Positions 55,608-64,000 of a DNA stretch of 64,000 nucleotides are shown here, piece after piece. The position numbers and the translations under genes are program-made. Under the pieces are notes generated by a model, which did not search any database, had not been told where the DNA came from, and saw only the letters and a list, made by a program, of their open reading frames with translations. This stretch comes from Eurosta solidaginis (Eukaryota > Arthropoda > Insecta > Diptera > Tephritidae), in the NCBI RefSeq assembly GCF_040869045.1, contig NC_090321.1, positions 136,329,689-136,393,688 on the forward strand, in the 5' to 3' direction. Numbering within the stretch: position 1 is the first letter of the stretch; each line of letters starts with the position of its first letter.

Positions 55608-57820
55608 CAATTTTTTATACTCAGTTGAGCAGAGCTCACAGAGTATATTAAGTTTGATTGGATAACGGTTGGTTGTACATATATAAAGGAATCGAGATAG
55701 ATATAGACTTCCATATATCAAAATAATCAGGATACAAAAAAAATTTGATTGAGCCATGTCCGTCCGTCCGTCCGTCCGTTAACACGATAACTTGAGTAAA
55801 TTTTGAGGTATCTTGATGAAATTTGGTACGTAGGTTCCTGAGCACTCATCTCAGATCGCTATTTAAAATGAACGATATCGGACTATAACCACGCCCACTT
55901 TTTCGATATCGAAAATTTCGAAAAACCGAAAAAATGCGATAATTCATTGCCAAAGGCGGTTAAAGCGATGAAACTTGGTAGATGGGTTGACGTTATGACG
56001 CAGAATAAAAAATTAGTAAGATTTTGGACAATGGGCGTGGCACCGCCCACTTTTACAAGAAGGTAATTTAAAAGTTTTGCAAGCTGTAATTTGGCAGTCG
56101 TTGAAGATATCATGATGAAATTTGGCAGGAACGTTACTACTATTACTATATATGTGCTAAATAAAAATTAGCCAAATTGGATGAAGAACACGCCCACTTT
56201 TTAAAAAAAATTTTTTTTAAATTCAAATTTTAACACAAAATTTAATATCTTTACTGTATATAAGTAAATTAAGTCAAAATTCAACTCCAGTAATGATATG
56301 ATGCAACAAAATACAAAAATAAAAGAAAATTTCAAAATGGGCGTGGCTCCGCCCATTTTCATTTAGTGTGTCTAGAATACTTTTAATGACATAAGTCGAA
56401 CAAAAATTTACCAATCCTTTTGAAATTTGGTAGGAGCATAGATTCTATGACGCTAACTGTTCTCTGTGAAAATGGGCGAAATCGGTGGAAGCCACGCCCA
56501 GTTTTTATACACAGTCCACCGTCTGTCCTTCCGCTCGGCCGGTAACACAATAACTTGAGCAAAAACCGATATATCTTTACTAAACTTAGCCCACGTACTT
56601 ATCTGAACTCACTTTATCTTGGTATAAAAAATGGCCGAAATCCGACCATAACCACGCCCACTTTATCGATATCGAAAATTACGAAAAATTAAAAAAATGC
56701 CATAATTCTATACCAAATACGAAAAAAGGGATGAAACATGGTAACTGGATTGGTTTGTTGACGCAAAATATAACTTTGGAAAAAACTTTGTAAAATGAGT
56801 GTGACACCTACCATATTAAGTAGAAGAAAATGAAAAAGTTCTACAAGGCGAAATCAACAGCCCTTGGAATCTTGGCAGGAATACTGTTAGTGTTATTGAA
56901 TATATAAATAAATTAGCAGTACCCGACAGATGATTTTCTGGATCACCTGATCCACATTTGGTCGATATCGCGAGAACGCCTTCACATATATATGTAAGGG
57001 CCACTCGCTTTTAAAACCCTCATTAATACCTTTAATTTGATATCCATATCGTACAAACACATTCTAGAGTCACCCTGGCCCACCCTAATGGCGATATCTC
57101 GAAAAGGCGTCCACCTATGGACCTAATGCCCACTCCCTCTTAAAATGCTCAGTAACACCTTTCGTTTGATACCCATATCGTACAAACACATTCTAGAGTC
57201 ACCCCTGGCCCACCCTAATGGCGACATTTCGAAAAGGCGTCCACCTATAGACCTAATGCCCACTCCCTCTTAAAACGCTCAGTAACACCTTTCATTTCAT
57301 TCCCATATCGTACAACTAGAGACACCCCTGGTCCACCTTTATGGCGATATCTCGAAACGGCGTCCACCTAGGGAACTAAGGATCACTCCTTTTCAAAATA
57401 CTCATTAACAGCTTTCATTTGATATCCATATCGTACAAACATATTCTAGAGTCACCCCTGGTCCACCTTTATGGGGATTTCTCGAAAAGGCGTTCACCTA
57501 TAGAACTAACGCCCATTCCCTTTTAAAATACTCATTATCACCTTTCATTTGATACCCATATCGTACAAACACATTCTAGAGTCAGCCCTGGTCCACCTTT
57601 ATGGCGATATCCCTAAATGGCGTCCATCCATAGAACTATGGCCTACTCTGTCTTAAAATACTCTTTAATACCTTCCATTTGATACACATGTCATACAACC
57701 ACATTCCAGGGTTACCCTAGGTTAATTTTCCTACATGGTGATTTTCCTTATTTTGTCTCCATAGCTCTCAACTGAGTATGTAATGTTCGGTTGCACCCGA
57801 ACTTAGCCTTCCTTACTTGT
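55608..57820 (-). mobile_element. Large non-coding dispersed repeat, copy C, 2.2 kb
   Basis: It is the reverse-oriented counterpart of 26616-29140: it starts TTTTTATACTCAGTTGAGCA and ends CCTTCCTTACTTGTT. It includes the series of CGCCCACTTTTTCGATATCG, TGGGCGTGGCACCGCCCACT and GGGCGTGGCTCCGCCC modules, and five to six units of the 130-bp array at about 56985-57660 (marker CGTCCACCTA near 57111, 57241, 57364, 57494, 57624). It keeps the empty site of the piggyBac-like insertion seen in copy B. Confidence 0.88.
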
Positions 57821-58629
57821 TTATATTCTTATTTGACTACAATGGGAAGTCGAGTAAAAAAGCTATTGCAAATAAACGTAAAATTAATCTTGCGAAGCTT
57901 GTTTGCTTTTGTGCTCGTCTCACTTCAGTAAAAATATGGTTTTGATCTTTTTCCCGAATTGGTCAAACGGAAATTTCCTAAATGTTCACTAAACCAAATA
58001 TTGAATTAAGGCCCTTCAATTAGCCCTTTTGCCACTTTAAATAGCCAATTGACATTATGACAAATTCAAATGGCCATAAGGTAACTTTGCCTTATAACCC
58101 TTTTCATGTTAACTGACCCTATGTCCGTTATTTCACCCCACCTTTAAATTATTGTATTGTCGTCGGTCGTTGATACGTGTTAAAAGTTTTAATTAAAATT
58201 ATGCCCATTTTATGTGTTCATAAGGCCTTTTGACATTACGTCTTTTGTCTTTATATCACCCTAATAACAAAAGATTGCATTGTCATAGGTTCTTCATTCG
58301 TGCGCAAAGTTTCAATTTACCTTATGGCCATTCTAAGAAAGGTAAATTGACCGTATTTCCATTGATCTGATGTCACGCACCATCAAATTATTGCATTGTT
58401 ATCGGTCCTTTATACGTGCTCAATGTTTTACATTAATTAAACTTTAGGAAGTTGGTGAAAATTATGCTCAATGATTCCAATACATACATACAACCCAAGC
58501 TGAAATTTGTCTTTTTTAAATACAAACTATCGACCTATTTCAAAACAAAGTTTTTGCAAAATTATGAACAGTTTTAAGATCTGACATATTTTTTTTTTAT
58601 AATTTTGTTTTTTAAGGGACTTAGAATTT

Positions 58630-59080
58630 TTCTACCCAGCTCATACTTTTAGACATGGGTATTATAACTTTTATTAGATACAAGTTGTACATAATGGCTT
58701 AAAGATTCGCGAAAGATAGACTTTCTTAAATCAAAAGAAAAGGACTTTGATTGTGACCTGTCCGCCCGTCCATCAACATGATAACCTGAAATTGAGATAT
58801 CCTTACGAAATTTGGTACACTGTCTTATCTGTGCTCAAAACAGATAGGTATTGAAAATAGGCGACGTCGAAGTAAAACCCCGCCCACTTTTTCGATATCG
58901 GAAACTTCGAAAAATTAAAAAATTGCAATACTTCATTACAAAAGACTGAAAAAGTGATCAATCTGTTGACCTTATAAATAGATTTTTGTTGAAACTTAGG
59001 AAAATGGGCGCGGCACGGTACACATTTAGAAGCAGAAAATTTATAAGTTCTTAAGCCGTAAACAAACAGCCATGATAACC
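58630..59080 (-). repeat. Diverged relative of the large dispersed repeat
   Basis: CCCGCCCACTTTTTCGATAT, CATGATAACCTGA, GAAATTTGGTACAC and AAATGGGCGCGGCACGG follow the order of copy C but with much lower identity. GATAGACTT and TGTCCGCCCGTCCATCAAC correspond to the start region. It is probably an older copy or a sister family. Confidence 0.6.
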
Positions 59081-59107
59081 TCATGTTCAAATTCGACACG
59101 CTATTAT

Positions 59108-60202
59108 ATATGGGGTATTCCATCCCATTTCGACCAATTTTGAACCCGACCCCTTTAGAATTGGCTGAAAGTTTTTCTTCTTTTTATAGCTTACGAAAGA
59201 CGTTTTTCAGAATTTTTTCAAATTTTTTCATCCAACTCAAAAAAAGTTATGAATTTAAAAAAAAACACCGTTTTTGTTTTAAAATGCTATAACTTTTTCA
59301 AAAATTGACCGTTTGGGATCTTTTTTCTTTTAAATTTGTTTTTAAATGTACTTTTCGGAAAAAATACAAAAAAATGTTTAAAGTTTTTTTTTTAAATTTC
59401 AGTTTTCGAATTTCGCCATTTTTTTTTCTCATAAAAAACTTCAATCATCCCCACTAATCCCGGAGTGGGCCGATTTTTTTTATATTTTTTTTTTATTTAA
59501 TTGAAAAAAAATTTTCAAAAATAAAAATTTTTTTTTATCAATTTTATTTATATAACAAAAAAAATGTAAGAAAATGATTTTTAAGTATTCTTTTCTTTAT
59601 ATATTATGGTAATCTACGATTAAAATAACCAGGATTAATGACTGACACAGTAAACATGTAAGTTTTCTAAAAATAATGTAACAAATTATGAATTTATTTT
59701 CTTAAAAATCATTTTCTTAAATTTTTTGTTATATAAATAAAATTGATAAAAAAAATTTTTTATTTTTGAAAATTTTTTTTCAATTAAATAAAAAAAAAAT
59801 ATAAAAAAAATCGGCCCACTCCGGGATTAGTGGGGATGATTGCAGGATTGATTGAAGTTTTTTATGAGAACAAAAAAATGGCGAAATTCGAAAAATCTCG
59901 AAAAACTGAAAAATTAAAAAAAAAACTTTAAAAATTTTTTTGTATTTTTTCTGAATAGTACATTTAAAAACAATTTAAAAAAAAAAAAGATCCCAAACGG
60001 TCAATTTTTGTAAAAGTTATAGCATTTTGAAAACAAAAACGGTATTTTTTTAAAAATTCATAACTTTTTTTGAGTTGGATGAAAAAATTTGAAAAAATTC
60101 TGAAAAACGTCTTTCGTAAGCTAGAAAAAGAAGAAAAACTTTCAGCCAATTCTAAAGAGGTCGGGTTCAAAATTGGTCGAAATGGGATGGAATACCCCAT
60201 AT
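59108..60202. mobile_element. Long near-palindrome (foldback element), 1.1 kb
   Basis: The left end TATGGGGTATTCCATCCCAT, then TTCGACCAATTTTG, and its reverse complement at the right end start two arms of roughly 450-480 bp that stay inverted copies through the AT-rich interior (CGGAGTGGGCCGATTTTTTT on the left, its complement near 59810-59830). The loop is about 110-120 bp near 59585-59700. TA at each outer edge could be a 2-bp duplication as in Tc1/mariner-type MITEs. Nothing is encoded. Transcribed as intron it would form a very long hairpin. Confidence 0.85.
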
Positions 60203-60214
60203 GTATACTAGAGG

Positions 60215-60305
60215 TTTACGCCGATCGCTGTATCGGCGGCGGCGACGTAGGCTCTATTATATAACGGCGGCGGCGGCGTGGGAGGGGCGCCGGCTTACGC
60301 CGGTG
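60215..60305. repeat. GC-rich CGG-repeat patch
   Basis: Short CGG runs (CGGCGGCGGCGACG, AACGGCGGCGGCGGCG) and GGCTTACGCCGG stand out in otherwise AT-rich sequence directly after the palindrome. No gene is visible. Confidence 0.6.
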
Positions 60306-60539
60306 TTCTTACTTTAAAAAGCTTAATTTTTCTATCTAAAACAATAATAATTATTTAAGATAAAAATAAATTTAGGAAATATTTTGTTTGTATGTATTTA
60401 AGGAAATCAACGTGTTGGCCATTTCGGAAAGATTCGGGGTTTTTGCCTCAAGATCTGGCAGACCGTTCAAAAATTTTCAGGAGTAGCTCCTTGCGGAGGG
60501 ATTGTCCCTCGTTCACTTTCTCCAGAGAGGCTTCGAACC

Positions 60540-62160
60540 TAACCCCGGTTGTTGCTGTTGTTGTAGCAGTGCTTCGCACCATCCAATAGGTGTGACCGAT
60601 CACAAATTGTCATCAATACCGTATAACGGGAGAAACTTGCTGTTTCAATAGGGGTGGACCATAATGAGAGGGTTGTTAGAGGAGTTGGTTCCACAATACA
60701 GTTGAAGAGATGGTTGGTGTCATGTGGGGACACGTTACAAGCAGGACATATATTTTGTATGTCTTGGTTGATTCCGGATAATAAGAGTTTACAGTGTCCA
60801 GATCGAAGTTGAGCTAGAGTGACTCGCTTTTCCCTATGGAGAGTGCGTTACTCTTTTGCAAGTTTAGGGTTTGTTCTTTTAGTACAGGATTCACCCTGTA
60901 AATCCTGGCATAGAGGTCCGACGCCTGTTTGTTCAGTTAACTGAGGACCTGCTTGTGTTTTTGGCTTCATACGGCTGTGTCCTTAGGTGCCGTATTTCCT
61001 CATAATGCTTACGGAGATGACTCCTTAAGCCCCTGCGAGGTGTTGGCTCATCAGTCAGATATCGTTTGGGATGCCCAGGTTTCTGGGTATTCAACAGAAA
61101 CTGTTTGGTTAGCATTTCATTTCTCTCCCTAATGGGGAGTATTCTTGCCTCATTGCGTAGCCGGTGTTCTGGGGACATAAGAAGACAACCCGTGGGGTTC
61201 TAAGGGCAGTATTTTTCCAGGCCTGTAGCTACTTGCAGTGAGTAGTCTTTAGGCCTGGCGACCATATCGGAGACGCGTAGCATGCAATCGGTTGGCCAAT
61301 TGCTTTGTAAGTGGTAATGAGCGTTTCTTTATCTTTTCCCCAAGTACTGCCAGCAGGAGATTTGAGGATTTTATTACGGCTCTGGATTTTCGGTACAATT
61401 GCGGCTGCATGCTCATCAAAATGTAGATCCTGGTTAAACGTCACACCCAAAATTTTGGGGTGGATGACAGTCGGTAGCGTAGTGCCATTGACGTGGATGT
61501 TCAAATTGGTCGACATTTGGGACGTCCATGTTGCAAATAAGGTCGCCGATGATTTAGTCTGGTGTCAAGTTTCGCGAGGTGAAAAAACTGGAGAGATCAG
61601 GGAGGTAGCCGTTTATTTTGTTGCAAAGCTCATCGATCTGTGGGCCTGGGCCTGTGGCCATTATTGTGCTGTCATCGGCGTAGGACACGATAGTAACTCC
61701 TTCTGGTGGCGAAGTTAGCTTTGATATGTAGGCTAAACCAAAGTGGGGAAGGAAATTACCCTGTGACACCCCTTGTTCAATTCTTCTTGGTTTTGATGTT
61801 GCGTTTGTAAATTGCACCGGTGCCTGCCGACCACACAGATAATTTGCGTTCCACCTTTTAAGACTTGGGGGAAGGGTACACCTTTCCAGGTCTTGCAATA
61901 ACTTGCCATGGTTCACCGTATCAAAAGCTTTTGATAGGTCTAGCGCAACGAGTACTGTCCTATGGTGGGGGTTTTGATTTAGACCGCAGTTTATCTGGGT
62001 GCTAATGACATTTAGCGCGGTGGTTGTGCTATGAAGTTTTCTAAAGCCATGCTGATGATAGGCTAGCTGCAAATTTGCTTTGAAATAGGGGAGAAAAATG
62101 CCTTCAAGTGGCTTGGCTACTGGCGATAGAAGAGATATCGGGCGATGTTTTTGATCGCTC
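60540..62160 (-). pseudogene. Jockey-type non-LTR copy, reverse transcriptase and C-terminus
   Basis: Minus-strand readings: RPISLLSPVAKPLEGIFLPY, AYHQHGFRKLHSTTTALNVI, TVLVALDLSKAFDTVNHGKL, PRRIEQGVSQGNFLPHFGLA, TIVSYADDSTIMATGPGPQ (catalytic YADD intact), PDLSSFFTSRNL, then TLPTVIHPKILGVTFNQDLH, STWGKDKETLITTYKAIGQP, CYASPIWSPGLK, RERNEMLTKQFLLNTQKPGH and SPHDTNHLFNCIVEPTPLTT, a Cys/His tail. A few frameshifts separate the blocks. The 3' end near 60545 carries CTACAACAACAGCAACAACC. It stops at about 62160 inside the reverse transcriptase, either by 5' truncation or because the element at 62170 is inserted there. Confidence 0.88.
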
Positions 62161-62515
62161 TTTGAATTGTTATTCTTTTTACTTTGTAAACAAGTTTTAT
62201 CTTTTATAAATATTCATTAATATAATAGAAAACAGTTTATAAGTTTAATTTCGTATTAAATCCTTACACAGTGCAATATACCTAGTGGCTTTTTGTGCAA
62301 TTTAAACATTCAGTCTGTGTGTTCATATATCATAGATTTTCACAAAAATTTGTGATAACTGCATAGCTTTTTGTTGGTAGCTGCTATTAGCAAGTCATTG
62401 TGTGTCCTTTTTGCTTTCTGTTGTGTTCGCTGCTAGCTATACGCTGTCTTGCGATTTGCATCCAGTGCTCCAAAATAACTCTCGCATATATTTTTGAACA
62501 GCTGTTCAATTTAAC

Positions 62516-63665
62516 ATGTTTAACTTTGCATTTATGTCGGATTGCTGTGTCAAGAAGTGCACCAATCAAAAGAAAATTTCCCGTGGTGATACTTATGTTT
62601 GTTGTTGGCTCTGTGATAATATGGCTCATGTTATCTGTGCCGGTTTCTCTCACATAGGTGGTCGGGTGGTTGACCTAATATCCAGCAAAATTGGACTGAA
62701 CTGGACATGTCATGATTGTCGTTCCGTAGAAAATGACATGCGAGCTTTTATGAGGCAAACTCAGAAAGAGTTCAACAACATATTTATTGGGTTTCGTGAC
62801 CTTAACGAAAGATTCAGAACGATGGAGGCTCACTTTAAAAAATTGAAAGTGATATTTGAATCCCCAAAACGTAAGAAATGTATGCTCAACAATTACTCCA
62901 ACTTGCCTTCGAGTCAGGGGCAAAGCTGTCCTACGAATGTCCCTTCAACCGCGTTGACTGATACGAACAGGCTTACCAAAGACATTATGAACAATGCAGC
63001 TCAGGAATCTCCACAAGAATCTCCACAAGGCTGTGTCGAGACTTCCAGTGAGACGATCTCTGGCAAATTAAACGATGCCCGAACTAATAGTGGTACCTTT
63101 GCGGCTGTTTGTTCTACGTCACCAATGTTGATTTCGCTGGACTCCCCTATTCATCCTACACCTCCACCGGTATCTTTAGCTCCAACAATAACAGTTACCG
63201 ATACTGGGGTTGTTGCTAGCGATACAAGTGGACCTGAAAAAAATAGTACTTCTTTGACGGGCTCGATAACCAACGCTAGGTCAAGCAATGCGTTTTCTGT
63301 CAACTGTTCTATAACGGCCGCACCTTCTCAGCTCTCTGGTGCGCTATCCGCTACTCCTTTGCAGGTGACTGCCGTGCCACCTCGTAGGGCTGTATTTGTG
63401 TCACGATTACACGCCTCGCTTACTGAAAATGACATTGCTCATTACGTTTGCTCTAAACTTGGTGTTGCACCCACTAGTAACATCAATGTGTATAAATTTA
63501 ATTTTAAATATGAGAGAGACATCTCCTCATTTAAAATATCCCTTTCAGATGAATATTTCGATAAGGTACTTGATTCCTCTTTTTAGCCTAAGCATACTGT
63601 GGTTCACTTGTTCACAAGAAAGGCGAGGGCCGAACCTGTTTTATTACAGCCAAAAAACGGTATGA
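62516..63665 (+). pseudogene. Non-LTR ORF1: PHD-like finger and RNA-recognition-like C-terminus
   Basis: The 356-residue open reading starts MFNFAFMSDCCVKKC. Cys/His spacing CCVKKC, YVCCWLCDNMAHVICAGF and LNWTCHDC gives a C4HC3 PHD-like finger (about residues 10-65). A short coiled-coil-like stretch follows (FIGFRDLNERFRTMEAHF), then a Ser/Thr/Pro-rich linker. The C-terminal part RRAVFVSRLHASLTENDI, then SSFKISLSDEYFDKVLDSSF, resembles the fold used by ORF1 proteins to bind RNA. A TAG at 63584 falls where Trp is usual; the frame continues PKHTVVHLFTRKARAEPV, so it is a nonsense change in an otherwise good gene. ORF2 follows within about 40 bases. Confidence 0.8.
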
Positions 63666-63702
63666 CGAACACAGTAATAACAACACAAAGGTAATTGCTG
63701 AT

Positions 63703-64000
63703 ATGTCCCGTCTTCTCATTAATTACCAAAATGTTCGTGGTTTACGATCAAAACTTGTTCCATTCTTCCTTAATTCTTTCAACTTTTCTGCACAAGTTGT
63801 AGCTTTTACGGAGACCTGGCAAAGCCTGATAATTACAATTCTGAGGTTTTTTTCAAATAAATATGCTGTTTATCGGCGTGATCGCATCTCTAGAGCGGGA
63901 GGTGTCCTTATTGCTGTTGAATCTAACCTATCATCTGAGTTGATTTCGCTGGACAATATCTCTCATATCGAATTCATAGCAGTTAGGCTTTCATTCGGTA
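63703..64000 (+). pseudogene. Non-LTR ORF2 start: endonuclease N-terminus (runs off the window)
   Basis: From ATG at 63703: MSRLLINYQNVRGLRSKLV, AQVVAFTETWQ, FSNKYAVYRRDRIS, GGVLIAVESNLSSELISL. These are the opening motifs of an apurinic-type endonuclease (N-V-R-G-L-R; T-E-T-W with the catalytic Glu). Between TETW and FSNKY the expected residues (KPDNYNSEVF) are in another frame, so one or two small indels are present. The element's 5' untranslated region probably begins near 62170. It is probably CR1/Jockey group; continuation outside is needed to place it. Confidence 0.75.

Larger units (their letters stand above)
38389..64000 (+). other. RyR intron, at least 25.6 kb, 3' end outside
   Basis: The donor GTAAGT at 38389 opens an intron whose acceptor I could not find in the window. 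By eye no reading resembles the rest of the second SPRY domain. Mobile elements fill most of it. Short unassigned stretches are 38389-38515, 44225-44450, 52260-52560, 57830-58620 and 60310-60540. A (TAAA)n run lies near 44258-44275. Confidence 0.75.

Overview
The window looks like AT-rich, repeat-laden nuclear DNA of a higher fly (Diptera, Brachycera). I infer a tephritid-like genome from the repeat types, but the sequence does not prove it. The only host gene I recognise is the ryanodine receptor (RyR, the intracellular calcium-release channel) on the + strand. Three consecutive exons are present: 4020-4457 (first SPRY domain), 6381-6800 (end of that SPRY plus the first RYR repeat) and 37785-38388 (second RYR repeat plus the start of the second SPRY). 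All have AG acceptors, GT donors and matching phases, and give about 487 continuous residues. The introns are 1.9 kb, 31.0 kb and more than 25.6 kb, and they account for almost the whole window.

The introns are a layered deposit of mobile elements. Intron before 4020: a degenerate CR1/Jockey-type reverse transcriptase (1410-3110). Intron 4458-6380: a 695-bp TIR element. Intron 6801-37784: a 4.7-kb hAT element with an 8-bp target duplication, itself invaded by a Jockey fragment; an unclassified transposase gene split by a tRNA-derived SINE; a 607-bp solo LTR with a 4-bp duplication; several MITEs, three of them hAT-like with exact 8-bp duplications; tRNA-like repeat clusters; an LOA-type 3' end; and a nearly complete Jockey element (25740-32500) with a 2A-like peptide near its N-terminus, split by a 2.5-kb repeat and by a SINE.

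Intron after 38388: a pogo-type DNA transposon with TIRs and TA duplications (39025-42790); a foldback element carrying a SINE; a three-layer nest (large repeat, then a TTAA-flanked piggyBac-like MITE, then a full-length 6.05-kb LOA element); a Penelope-like element with a GIY-YIG endonuclease; another copy of the large repeat; a 1.1-kb near-palindrome; a Jockey fragment; and, at the edge, the start of a non-LTR element with a PHD-type ORF1.

Nearly every element is broken by stops, frameshifts or loss of catalytic residues, so this is mostly a fossil record. The parts most worth a second look are the large repeat built from about 130-bp and about 148-bp units, the 2A-like motif, the unclassified transposase, the nested insertions that can be dated by layer, and long inverted repeats that would fold as dsRNA within the RyR pre-mRNA. 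All coordinates were read by eye; ends of degenerate repeats are good to a few tens of bases only.
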